Part shown: positions 40,116-56,146 of the stretch, piece by piece | Position numbering within the stretch: the first letter of the stretch is position 1 | How the letters are laid out: each line of letters starts with the position of its first letter | Assembly: GCA_003635195.1 (NCBI GenBank) | Contig: PYIY01000078.1 | Span: 1 to 64,000, forward strand | Direction of reading: 5' to 3' | DNA from: Candidatus Poribacteria bacterium | Lineage (GTDB): Bacteria > Poribacteria > WGA-4E > WGA-3G | Length of the DNA: 64,000 nucleotides | Position numbers and translations under genes: made by a program | Notes under the pieces: model-generated | What the model saw: only the letters and a program-made list of their open reading frames with translations | Databases searched by the model: none | What the model was told of the DNA's origin: nothing

Positions 40116-41774
40116 ATGAAATATCTTGGCATGATCGCAATTTTTATCTTCATCACAGTAAATTTTGTTTTCGTACCCGGTTTGCACGCCCAAACAGACG
40201 TACTTGCTGATGAGACACCTGAGTTAGTCCCGCTTACCGATGCTGACCCAGCGTTGAACCCTGACATGGCACGCGCAGCAGACATCTATACGAAACTGAT
40301 GTGGGCTGCCTATTGCAGAACCGGTGAGCACAATATTCGCGAAAGCAAAGCCGCTTACGATGTCTTAATTGAGGAATTGGTGCTTGACGGTGAATCCATT
40401 GAAGACAAAGTTCTATCTATACAGGGGATCAGCTTCATCTATACAGAGCGTGCTGCGCTTCGGTTTCTTCCAAGGTTACAAGATATTAACGGTGCTGAAG
40501 AAGATGCAAGGAAAGCTATTCAACTTAATCCTAAAAACGTAGAGGCAAAATGGATCCTTGCCAAAATACTAAAAGAACGGTATATCTCTTCTATGGAGCG
40601 AAATGGACGTGGAAACCAGAAGATCAAGGCATTAGAAGAGGAGATGCTCTCGGTCGGTCAACAAATTGTTGAATTAGACCCTGACCATGGTGAAGCACAT
40701 TACTATATTGGTGGCATCGCGCGCTATCTCGGCAAGATTGAACTCGCGATTACATCTTACAAAGCACTTACCCGCATTCTACCCTTTAAAGCCGAATATC
40801 ATTGGGAGCTCGGAGATCTCTATGAGACCCAAAACAGTCTTGGGGCAGCTTTGCAGTCCTATGAGAGGGTCGTAACCATCCGTCCGGAAGAAATGGGTGT
40901 CTGGAACCGTCTCGGTCAACTTTACCTTCAGACTGGGGACGATTCAGCCGCAGTGCGCTCCTTTCAGACTGTTTTGGAAGCGTTTGAAAGTGGTGCTGTA
41001 CCCCGTTCATCTCGTAATCGCAGTTTGACAGAAATTGATGCCCATAGTGGGATCGGTCTTGCTTATGAGTCCCAAGGCAATTTTGAGAAAGCTGAACATC
41101 ATATCATAAGCACGATTGCCTTATTAGAAAAGCGTGCGCTTTCAATGCGAAGTGGGACGCGGACCAGCCGCGCGACAAGTACGGACCGTGTTAAATTGGC
41201 TGTTCGTATCAGAGATGCCCGTTACACACTTGCGCAAATTTACATTAGATTCAACGAGGCACAAAAGGCAGTAGATACCTTTGAAAAAATTTTGGATGTT
41301 GATGACAAAGATGTCCCCGCGCTCACGGGTATTGGGATAGCTTATCAAATGCTGGACGACGTGACACGCGCAGAGAACCACTTGCGTAAGGCAATAGAAC
41401 TATCCTCTCAGAAAGAATTACCAGATGCCTACAATGCCTTAGGTTATCTCTATGCAGAGCAGGGCATTAGATTAGATGAAGCAGCGGCACTTATTCACCG
41501 TGCACTCAAAAGCACTCCAACATCCGGTGCCTATCTTGATAGTTTGGGGCTTGTCTATTTTAAGCAAGGAAAATTGGATGCTGCCATAGAAAATTTGGAG
41601 CGAGCGAACCACTATCTGCCCGATACACCTGAGATTCTCTTACATCTCGCTGATGCATACCTTGAAAAAGGCTTGAAAGAGAAGGCATTGCAGGCTTTGG
41701 AACATGCCGTGCGGATTGAACCCGATAACGCCGAACTTCGTCAGAAACTTGACACCGTCAAATTTGGCGAATAG
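40116..41774 (+). CDS. Exported TPR-repeat protein
   Basis: N-terminal signal-like segment; repeated TPR helices (YNALGYLYAEQGIRLDEAAALIHRAL, YLDSLGLVYFKQGKLDAAIENLERA). Confidence 0.88.
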   Translation: MKYLGMIAIFIFITVNFVFVPGLHAQTDVLADETPELVPLTDADPALNPDMARAADIYTKLMWAAYCRTGEHNIRESKAAYDVLIEELVLDGESIEDKVLSIQGISFIYTERAALRFLPRLQDINGAEEDARKAIQLNPKNVEAKWILAKILKERYISSMERNGRGNQKIKALEEEMLSVGQQIVELDPDHGEAHYYIGGIARYLGKIELAITSYKALTRILPFKAEYHWELGDLYETQNSLGAALQSYERVVTIRPEEMGVWNRLGQLYLQTGDDSAAVRSFQTVLEAFESGAVPRSSRNRSLTEIDAHSGIGLAYESQGNFEKAEHHIISTIALLEKRALSMRSGTRTSRATSTDRVKLAVRIRDARYTLAQIYIRFNEAQKAVDTFEKILDVDDKDVPALTGIGIAYQMLDDVTRAENHLRKAIELSSQKELPDAYNALGYLYAEQGIRLDEAAALIHRALKSTPTSGAYLDSLGLVYFKQGKLDAAIENLERANHYLPDTPEILLHLADAYLEKGLKEKALQALEHAVRIEPDNAELRQKLDTVKFGE

Positions 41775-41825
41775 TTTGTGACTATCAGTTCTTAGCAATC
41801 AGTGTTCAGCTGATAGTTCTTCCCG

Positions 41826-43553
41826 ATGAAAAATATAATAATACTTTTCACCCTTATGCTGCTGCTTTTAGGGTTGCCGTGTCGAAGTTCGGCATACCTC
41901 TGTGGGACACCGCAATTGTCGGACTCCAAAATGTCTTTCCGCCCTTTCCCAACAACGAACAGGGGCCCTGGAGCAAACACGATGCCGCCCCATCAGCCCC
42001 GCAATCTGACCGCACCTACGCTTCCAGCTGCACCAGCACTCCCGATTGGCGCAGAACGGACTTTCTTTGTCCCTGACTTTAGGAGTATGCAACAATATAC
42101 AGTCTCTGCGGTGCTACGGGGTATCGGTAGTTTCTGTTATATCTTTGTTGAGGAAGCTGAGTGGAACACACGTGTTACTGCGGAAACAGTAGCATCAATA
42201 GTACACGCTTTTGAGGTTGCAACACCGGCGAATCCGAAGCAAGGAATTTATCCTACATTGACAGCGTTCTTCGGGCTGCCGCCAGATATTGATGAAAACG
42301 GCAGGATTATTTTGCTGCTACTCAATATTCAAGATGCCAATCATCCCAGTCAGTACACGGCGGGATTTTTCAATCCGGCAGATCAAGATCGTGGTGTACT
42401 TAGGACACCTGGGTTGCGTGGGTTTCCAATTCGTAGTAACGAGGCGGACATGTTGTATATTGATACACAACCACTGAACCCAAATAGTGAAGTCGCTCAT
42501 AATGTCATTGCACACGAGTTCCTACACCTCATCCATTGGCGACACGATCCACACGAAGCAACTTGGGTTGATGAGGGCTGTGCGGGATACGCATCGTTTC
42601 TCTGCGGTTATTCCGTGCTGGAACACATAGAGGCATTTGAAAAAATGCCTTCTGTTTCGCTTGTAGCGTGGCCTGAAAGAGAGGCAGACGCGCTACCTCA
42701 CTATGGTGCCGCTTTCCTATGGATGCTTTACCTCCATGAGCAGTACGGCGGTACAGGAACCTTGATTGAGATTGTCCGGAATCGTGGTACATCGCTCACT
42801 GGTGTTGCCGATGCACTTGCCTTGAGAGGCATTACACAGCGAGTTTCTAATATCTTTATTGAATGGAAGTTGGCAAACTACCTCTCCAATTATCATGCTG
42901 TTAGACTTTCTCTCTCGCCGCTTCGCTGGCATGATTCCTATCCAAGCGGTACACAAGAGAGAAAACTCAGCAATTTTTCAGCAGATTACGTTGGATTTGA
43001 GGATGCTGGTGGATTGACGCTCGGTTTTTCAAGTAATTCTGGGGGAACCAACAGTGCTGCGCATACAATTGAATTTCATAGCACTGGTGATGTCCGTATG
43101 CAGGAGATAAAGTTGTCCACAGGTAACTCTGGCTCAATTGTGTTGCCGAACACTGTTACAGAAGCGATCTTGGTACCGAGTTTACAAACAGAAACAATCA
43201 ACGCCGAGACACATAGCGTTAATTATCAATATAGTGCAGCGCGTGGCGCACATATCACATTTACCACGGCTGCGCTACCGAACCCTGTGCATCCCCGGTA
43301 CTGGGATATCATCGCCCAACCGAGTGAATCTCTTGTTGGGTTAACCCCTACTGTGACATTGATGATCTTTGATAGCAAAATCGAACGTCTCTATAGGGAA
43401 GCACAAGCAATGTACCAAATAAAACAGGATAGGCAGGGCAGTCATCTATACCGGTTCTCATTTCTTCTTGAACCGGAGATAGCGCCCGAGTCTGTTACAT
43501 ATCAGATTTCACTTGATTCGCGAATTGTTGACACAGGATCGTTAACCGAGTAA
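41826..43553 (+). CDS. Secreted zinc metallopeptidase (HExxH; M30/hyicolysin-like)
   Basis: Signal peptide; NVIAHEFLHLIHWRHDPHEATWVDEGCAGYAS. Confidence 0.75.
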   Translation: MKNIIILFTLMLLLLGLPCRSSAYLCGTPQLSDSKMSFRPFPTTNRGPGANTMPPHQPRNLTAPTLPAAPALPIGAERTFFVPDFRSMQQYTVSAVLRGIGSFCYIFVEEAEWNTRVTAETVASIVHAFEVATPANPKQGIYPTLTAFFGLPPDIDENGRIILLLLNIQDANHPSQYTAGFFNPADQDRGVLRTPGLRGFPIRSNEADMLYIDTQPLNPNSEVAHNVIAHEFLHLIHWRHDPHEATWVDEGCAGYASFLCGYSVLEHIEAFEKMPSVSLVAWPEREADALPHYGAAFLWMLYLHEQYGGTGTLIEIVRNRGTSLTGVADALALRGITQRVSNIFIEWKLANYLSNYHAVRLSLSPLRWHDSYPSGTQERKLSNFSADYVGFEDAGGLTLGFSSNSGGTNSAAHTIEFHSTGDVRMQEIKLSTGNSGSIVLPNTVTEAILVPSLQTETINAETHSVNYQYSAARGAHITFTTAALPNPVHPRYWDIIAQPSESLVGLTPTVTLMIFDSKIERLYREAQAMYQIKQDRQGSHLYRFSFLLEPEIAPESVTYQISLDSRIVDTGSLTE

Positions 43554-43718
43554 GATAATATATGCATGACCGATTCGCATCAAGCTACCGTAAGTAACAG
43601 ATTTGCTGTTTTATCGTTTGATAATCTATTTGGAATCGATCTCCAGCTCGATTTTACTGTTGGTTGGTAAAAAAGAAAATTTCGTTTTCACGTTCTTCTC
43701 TTTGGAAAGGGGAAAAAG

Positions 43719-44681
43719 ATGCAAGCTATACTCTATGCAGGAACTATTGGACAGAGCGTCTGGCACAGCACCGATAACGGAGACACTTGGCGCAGAGTTA
43801 GTAACGGGCTTTTCCCGGAGGCTGATGTTCGCGCAATAGCTGTCAACCCGAGTGATTCAGACACTGTCTATGCAGGTACCGAGAACGGTATCTTCCGAAC
43901 AAACAACGCTGCTGAATCGTGGCACCACCTTCCAAGTCCTATGGATGGACGGGAAGTCTGGGCAATCGCGGTTGATTCAAGGACACCAGAGACGGTTTAT
44001 GCCGGTACGTGTCCTTCCGCGCTTTTCAAATCTACGGATGGCGGCGATAATTGGAACCAACTCAATGTCGACTTAGCAGAAGAATGTGAAGGTGTTCCAA
44101 TTATACCGCGCGTCACAACCTTTGTGATTGATCCTGAAGATTCACAAACCCTCTACGCTGGGATTGAAATTGATGGGATGCGTCTGAGCACCGATGGCGG
44201 TGAAACTTGGACAGAGCGCAGCGACGGGCTCAGTAGTTTAGATATTCACGGGCTTTGTGTCGTTCCCGGTTCACCCAAAACTATCATTGCAGCCACGAAC
44301 AACGATGTTTGTGTCACGACAGATATGGGCAGACAGTGGACACCGTTAAATGTCAAAGCACATTATCCCTGGCCCTACTGCCGTGCTGCGTTTTTCCTCA
44401 ACGGCGATGCAGGCAGAGTGTTTATCGGTGCCGGAAATGGCCCCCCGGGCGACCAAGGCGGTATCTTCTCAACTCGTGATGCAGGGCAGACATGGGATCG
44501 TGCGGATATCGGCAGAACAGCGAACAGCACAATCTGGACATTTGCGCATAATCCGAAAGCTAACAACCTTCTCATCGCTTGTAGTGTGAGTGGGCAGCTC
44601 TATCGCAGCACAGATACTGGCGATTCGTGGACTAAGCTCTCACACGAATTTGGGGAAGTACGAGCATTGGCTGTCGGATAG
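43719..44681 (+). CDS. Asp-box (BNR-like) beta-propeller protein
   Basis: Repeated STDNGDTWRRV, STDGGDNWNQL, STDGGETWTE, TDMGRQWTPL, STDTGDSWTKL. Confidence 0.85.
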   Translation: MQAILYAGTIGQSVWHSTDNGDTWRRVSNGLFPEADVRAIAVNPSDSDTVYAGTENGIFRTNNAAESWHHLPSPMDGREVWAIAVDSRTPETVYAGTCPSALFKSTDGGDNWNQLNVDLAEECEGVPIIPRVTTFVIDPEDSQTLYAGIEIDGMRLSTDGGETWTERSDGLSSLDIHGLCVVPGSPKTIIAATNNDVCVTTDMGRQWTPLNVKAHYPWPYCRAAFFLNGDAGRVFIGAGNGPPGDQGGIFSTRDAGQTWDRADIGRTANSTIWTFAHNPKANNLLIACSVSGQLYRSTDTGDSWTKLSHEFGEVRALAVG

Positions 44682-44804
44682 TGCTTGACTAATTTCTGCA
44701 ATTTGTGGTATGCTGTTAGCAATTCAGTTTCCGATATGTGGTTGGGCGTTTTATGTATTTCGTCTGCAGTCGAACGCGATTACAAACCCGCATAGAAGAA
44801 GCCT

Positions 44805-44864
44805 AAGTCTTTTGGTTGAAGACCGAGTTATTTGTTTCCTCATGGAGTGAGGGAAAGACTTTTT
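44805..44864 (+). terminator. Possible nested hairpin followed by T-run
   Basis: AAGTCTTT (44805-12)/AAAGACTT (44854-61) enclosing CCTCA-tggag-TGAGG (44838-52), followed by T-rich sequence. Confidence 0.4.
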
Positions 44865-44960
44865 AGAGCATATAATATAAAAATGGCGCAAATTTTCAGT
44901 TTCTCAACTCAAGAAAATTTGGCTTTCAAGTTATGCCCAAAATTATAGGAGGCACCTTCA

Positions 44961-45737
44961 GTGATACGTTTTTTGACACTTCTGTTTATACCGCTTCTCT
45001 GCCTTGCAATGGCAGGTTGTTTCAATGGTGAGGTTAACATCACTACGCCACCACCAATCGCCGAAGCGAAGCGCGTTGTAATTACCCCACTCTACGCTGA
45101 GGCAGGCGCGGCAGAAGAGGTAAGCAAGTTAGGTGGGAGAATTAGCGTGAACCTCGCAACTCGCCTTGAAATCATATTCAAGGATGCGGAGTGGATTTAC
45201 GACCTTTCAAACAAAGTTAAACCGGTTGACGATAAACTCACGGAATTAGGGTTAACGTTGGCGCAGGTTTATGAAGACCACGCTTTGGCAGCGAAACTCG
45301 GAGAGGCACTTGAGGCAGATCTGGTTATCGTCGGGATGGTTGAAAAGCCGAAGTTAACTCGGGACGACTATGACCAACATCTGATGAAACAAGGCAGACA
45401 AGGCGGAATTTCCGGTACATCTACTTATATTCGCACCCGCCAGACCGCGATTGGTCGTACCCGAATCAAGGTTATTGATACAAGTTCCGGTGAGATTATT
45501 TTTAGTAACCGCATTCGGTCCTACCTGAAATACTGGTACGCGTATCAGACACAGATGAGCGAACAGCAAATCTTTAAGACTCCTGAAGAAAAACTTGCCG
45601 ATTTAGGGAAATACCTTCCACTCAGGATCGCTTATATCCTCCATCCAACTGGATTAAGGTTGGAAGCAGAAGAGCAGATTTTGCTGAAGCCAGATATCGT
45701 ATTAAAAGGGACTGGGGGTATCGTCGAATTTAATTGA
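44961..45737 (+). CDS. Lipoprotein of unknown function
   Basis: MIRFLTLLFIPLLCLAMAGC lipobox. Confidence 0.75.
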   Translation: MIRFLTLLFIPLLCLAMAGCFNGEVNITTPPPIAEAKRVVITPLYAEAGAAEEVSKLGGRISVNLATRLEIIFKDAEWIYDLSNKVKPVDDKLTELGLTLAQVYEDHALAAKLGEALEADLVIVGMVEKPKLTRDDYDQHLMKQGRQGGISGTSTYIRTRQTAIGRTRIKVIDTSSGEIIFSNRIRSYLKYWYAYQTQMSEQQIFKTPEEKLADLGKYLPLRIAYILHPTGLRLEAEEQILLKPDIVLKGTGGIVEFN

Positions 45738-45781
45738 GGCGTATACGCGCGGTCTATAACCAAACTAATTATGTCAAAACG

Positions 45782-45812
45782 ATAGGCGCGGAAACAACCG
45801 CGCCTATTTTAT
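45782..45812 (+). terminator. Rho-independent terminator between convergent genes
   Basis: ATAGGCGCGG-aaacaa-CCGCGCCTAT followed by TTTTAT; 10-bp perfect stem. Confidence 0.85.
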
Positions 45813-46336
45813 GAACGCGAGGTATTCGCGAAGTAATTTTCAAGTTGATCGGTATATGCTTCACCGTATTTCAAAAGATCTTGGGAGACATCGTACAATT
45901 CAGACGGAGCGATCTCTTGATAGGGGTTGATGATACCTTCATAATAACTTAAAGCTTTCATGAAAAAATCCAAGGTCTTTTTATCAATCGCGTTGTCTTG
46001 GTGTAGGGTCAGAAAACTGTGGTGTTTCTGTTGCGGTGGTGTTTGTCCCTTAAATTCAATGATAACATTGTTGATATCCACGGCGCGTTGGATAATCATG
46101 AGGAAACAGCTTTTAACGTAAGAGTGTGTGATTCTATCGCCATCAATGTATGCTGTTTGACTCTCAGGCAGCCCGTTCTGTAATTGCTCAAAGCATTCGT
46201 TTATGGATTCCAACTTCGCTTTCACCGGATTGAATCGGCGAGATGCTGACTTCTTCGGAGTACTTGTGTTTCTTTTTCCCATTTTATCTACCTCTCCTGG
46301 GTTAAATTTTGCGCTTTTGTATGCTATTTTATTCAT
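45809..46336 (-). CDS. Hypothetical protein, possibly HepT/DUF86-like helical protein
   Basis: Helical segment SYVKSCFLMIIQRAVDINNVIIEF resembling HepT-like folds; canonical RNxxHxY motif not intact. Confidence 0.4.
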   Translation of the reverse strand: MNKIAYKSAKFNPGEVDKMGKRNTSTPKKSASRRFNPVKAKLESINECFEQLQNGLPESQTAYIDGDRITHSYVKSCFLMIIQRAVDINNVIIEFKGQTPPQQKHHSFLTLHQDNAIDKKTLDFFMKALSYYEGIINPYQEIAPSELYDVSQDLLKYGEAYTDQLENYFANTSRS

Positions 46337-46427
46337 TTAGACGTTAATACGCCTAAAAAGTTGTAATCCGTTTCTTTTTTCGTGCTTCTGCTTTTGTTTG
46401 AACCGTTAAACAAGTAAGGATTTCCAA

Positions 46428-47399
46428 ATGCTGAAAAAGTTCCTTATTTTTGCCATTTGTATTGGTATCTGTTTCATCATATTTTTCTTCTATCAGCAAG
46501 TAGGTAACCGTTCTGAACATAAAGAGACAGCATCACATGTTTATGATTATCAACCCTCCACCGGACTTCCACCACAAGAAACGCAAATGTTCCTGAAACA
46601 TTTCAATTCAAAAGTTGCCGCGCGGGAGGCAAAACTTAAAAGTGGTGTTATTGAATTTTCTATTACAAAAAGCAGAGAGCAATCTTCATCAGCCAAAAGT
46701 CCTGTTTACAAAGAAAGGTTAAAATGGGACATTACCTACCGGTTTTCCGGTCAACAGCGATTTTACAAAATCGTGGAACGTGTAAGAGTCAAGCCCGGCT
46801 GGTTTCGACGCGCGATATGGAAGGAATCGAAACGTTACGAATTTCAAGAAGATAGTGACTACAGATATGGGCGAGTCAATCGCGGAGACGGGTGGCAATG
46901 GACATCTCGCGCCCCGCTTGAACTTGGCGATTACTATAACCCGTTCTACTGGGCGTGGAATTCTAATTTGACTCAGATGGTCCAAATGTTCGGTCCCATT
47001 ATTGAGACGCGTTCTACTGTTGGAGATAAGCTTCACGACTATATCAAATTTGAGAGATGGGGCACCGATAAAATCGAAATAACTGAATTCTGGTTTGATC
47101 CGTGGAAAGATTATCGTACCACGCGGATTTTACAGCAAACGAGGTATATTAGGTATATTAAAAGAGGGACAACCGACAGGACTTTACTTTCTTCTGGCGC
47201 GCCGATAACTACAGAAAAACTCTCTCCGCAGATGAGACAAATAAATTATACATATCAACTTGCACAGTTTGCGCCTGATATATGGTTTCCACAGACAGCA
47301 ACCTTTCTCACGGGTAGAAAGTTGGAATTGCAGGTACATAGTGCCTCCTTTAACACGCCGATACTCGTGAAGGATTTGCAGTTATTTCCGGATCGGTAA
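46428..47399 (+). CDS. Hypothetical exported/membrane-anchored protein
   Basis: N-terminal TM/signal segment FLIFAICIGICFIIFFFY; long uninterrupted ORF. Confidence 0.65.
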   Translation: MLKKFLIFAICIGICFIIFFFYQQVGNRSEHKETASHVYDYQPSTGLPPQETQMFLKHFNSKVAAREAKLKSGVIEFSITKSREQSSSAKSPVYKERLKWDITYRFSGQQRFYKIVERVRVKPGWFRRAIWKESKRYEFQEDSDYRYGRVNRGDGWQWTSRAPLELGDYYNPFYWAWNSNLTQMVQMFGPIIETRSTVGDKLHDYIKFERWGTDKIEITEFWFDPWKDYRTTRILQQTRYIRYIKRGTTDRTLLSSGAPITTEKLSPQMRQINYTYQLAQFAPDIWFPQTATFLTGRKLELQVHSASFNTPILVKDLQLFPDR

Positions 47400-47483
47400 C
47401 TGTGAATTGGTGTGATATTTCTAAATGTGTTAAAATTGGAAGCATGTGGATGGAGACTGAAAAATAAGAAGCGAGGTGGAACC

Positions 47484-48464
47484 TTGAAAGCAATTATCAG
47501 AACAGGCGATGGCGGACCAGAGGTACTACAATTAGGCGAAACACCATCACCGCAACCGACTGAAACGCAGCTTGTGGTGGATGTTTATGCCACTGCTTTA
47601 AATCGAGCCGACATGATTCAGCGGCGTGGCGGTTATCCACCACCACCGGGTGAATCTGAGATACTCGGCTTAGAGATTGCTGGCACCGTTTCAGCGATGG
47701 GAAGTGCAGTGGAGGGCATAACCAAAGGCGATCGCGTTTTTGGACTCGTCGGTGGTGGCGGTTACGCTGAGCAGGCTGTCATTGATTACCGCATGGCAAT
47801 GCCGATCCCCGATAAATGGAGTTTTGAACAAGCTGCCGCTGTTCCTGAAGTGTTTTTTACCGCAAACGAAAACATCTTCACTTTGGGCGAATTATCGGCT
47901 GGTGAGACAATTCTAATTCATGCCGGTGGAAGTGGTGTCGGCAGTGCCGGTGTTCAGATATCCCATCATGCTGGTGCTAACGTTTTTGTCACTGCGGGAA
48001 CGTTGGAAAAGATTGAGAAATGCAAGGCACTCGGAGCAATAGAGGGGATCAACTATAAAACAACCGATTTCGTCACTGAAATTTCACGCTTGACAGATGA
48101 ACAAGGTGTTGATGTCGTCTTAGATTTTATTGGTGCTCCTTATCTTGAACGTAACCTTTCTATACTCAAAACAAAAGGAAGACTGTTGCAAGTTGGGTTA
48201 ATCGGCGGCGCGACCACAGAAATTAATCTCGGTGCAGTGATGCGGAATCGTCTCAAGATCATCGGCTCGGTCATGCGACCACAATCCATTAACGAAAAAG
48301 TCGCTATCACACAACGTTTTGTTGAGCGATGGTTACCAGAATTAAAACGCGGCACCCTTCAACCTGTGATTGACACAGTTTTTCCGTTAGCGGAAGCGCG
48401 ACAAGCACATGAATATATGGAGGCGAATCGCAATTTCGGTAAAATCCTTTTGAAGGTACGATAG
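47484..48464 (+). CDS. Zinc-independent quinone oxidoreductase (MDR family)
   Basis: KAIIRTGDGGPEVLQLGETPSPQP, ALNRADMIQRRGGYPPPPG, LIHAGGSGVGSAGVQI; TTG start at 47484 after gaggtgg. Confidence 0.88.
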   Translation: MKAIIRTGDGGPEVLQLGETPSPQPTETQLVVDVYATALNRADMIQRRGGYPPPPGESEILGLEIAGTVSAMGSAVEGITKGDRVFGLVGGGGYAEQAVIDYRMAMPIPDKWSFEQAAAVPEVFFTANENIFTLGELSAGETILIHAGGSGVGSAGVQISHHAGANVFVTAGTLEKIEKCKALGAIEGINYKTTDFVTEISRLTDEQGVDVVLDFIGAPYLERNLSILKTKGRLLQVGLIGGATTEINLGAVMRNRLKIIGSVMRPQSINEKVAITQRFVERWLPELKRGTLQPVIDTVFPLAEARQAHEYMEANRNFGKILLKVR

Positions 48465-48668
48465 GAAAATTGAAGGTACGATAGGAAAAATGAAGAAACT
48501 CCATCTCACAAAACACATATAAGTTAATACACAAGCTTTTCGGGGTCAAAGTTACAAAATGCCCTTTCAGGTTTGAGTAACGGTTCTCGGTTTCAGTCAC
48601 CCAAATTGAAACTATCTCTTAACTCTCACTGCGAGGCAAACTCTCGCTGCGAGGCAAACCATAAAAAA

Positions 48669-54974
<6,306 letters not shown>

Positions 54975-55000
54975 TAGCTTTCAACCGATAATCAAAAACA

Positions 55001-56026
55001 ATGAAACATAAATCAAAGAGAGACACTTGCAAACTTTTTGTCGTATCTATAATTGTGTTCTGTGTGGTGACTATTCCATCTGTGGATGCGAAATACACCG
55101 CGGACTTCTTAACACTCGGTGTCGGTGCGCGCGCCCTTGCTATGGGGGGGGCAGGGACAGCTCTGAGTGACAATGCCTACGCGGCTTATTGGAATCCTGC
55201 GGGATTGGGATACCTCACCCGATACGAAGTTAGTTTCATGCATTCTACACTCAATGGAGAGGACGCGTATGACTTTGCGAGTTATGTCCATCCGCTTAAA
55301 AAACGAGGTGCGATCGGTATCAGTTGGCTACGTGTCGGCGTTGACGATATTCCTATCACCAGCCTACCGATTGTCACTCGTCCCGTTGGACCTACGAACC
55401 GTCCAAAGGTTGTTGGGACTTTCAATAACACAGATAACGCGTTCCTCCTCGCCTCTGGTTGGGTCCTCCCTTCTTTTCATGGCATTGATCTCCGTCTCGG
55501 TAGTACACTCAAACTTCTCTACATGAGCGGATATCGAACAACAAACGCCATCGGTGGCGGTGCTGACATCGGTTTTGTTGCGATGACAAATCCAGAAAAG
55601 TCCCATCGTCTGACGCTCGGACTACAAGCCAGCGATGTTTTTCAAACAAAAATCTATTGGAACACGCCGCCGCCATCAGCAGATATGACATCTCATACCG
55701 AGACGATACCACCACATCTGAAAATCGGCATTGCAACGACACACACACTTGCCATTTTCCGCAGTGCCCTTATTTTGGCTTTGGATACCTATATCAAGGA
55801 CGGCGTTGAGTTGCATGGCGGTGCCGAATGGACGCTTTTTGATCTGCTTTCATTGCGTATCGGTTTTGATGAACGTAAAGGAATTGAGCGGATCCGACGT
55901 TTAACAGCGGGTGTCGGTTTGAATCTCCGGTTCGTTACGGGGGCCGGGGCAGGATTAGACTATGCGTTTGCAAACCACCCGGCGTTAGGTGGCAGCCACC
56001 GTATGTCTCTTAGGATTAGGTTTTAG
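55001..56026 (+). CDS. PorV/PorQ-like outer-membrane beta-barrel protein
   Basis: Signal peptide, YTADFLTLGVGARALAMGGAGTALSDNAYAAYWNPAGLGYL. Confidence 0.8.
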   Translation: MKHKSKRDTCKLFVVSIIVFCVVTIPSVDAKYTADFLTLGVGARALAMGGAGTALSDNAYAAYWNPAGLGYLTRYEVSFMHSTLNGEDAYDFASYVHPLKKRGAIGISWLRVGVDDIPITSLPIVTRPVGPTNRPKVVGTFNNTDNAFLLASGWVLPSFHGIDLRLGSTLKLLYMSGYRTTNAIGGGADIGFVAMTNPEKSHRLTLGLQASDVFQTKIYWNTPPPSADMTSHTETIPPHLKIGIATTHTLAIFRSALILALDTYIKDGVELHGGAEWTLFDLLSLRIGFDERKGIERIRRLTAGVGLNLRFVTGAGAGLDYAFANHPALGGSHRMSLRIRF

Positions 56027-56029
56027 GGG

Positions 56030-56140
56030 TTGTTAGTTATCAGTACTCAGTTGTCAGTTAATATTTTGTGGAGTCGAGATTTTTTGTGAAATTCATAGGT
56101 TGACTGAATACCATAGCAAAGTAACTAAAACTATAACCGA
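56030..56140. repeat. Dispersed TCAGTTATCAGTT-type repeat
   Basis: gttgttagttatcagtactcagttgtcagttaatattttgtgg ... gtaactaaaactataaccgacgaccac. Confidence 0.6.
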
Positions 56141-56146
56141 CGACCA

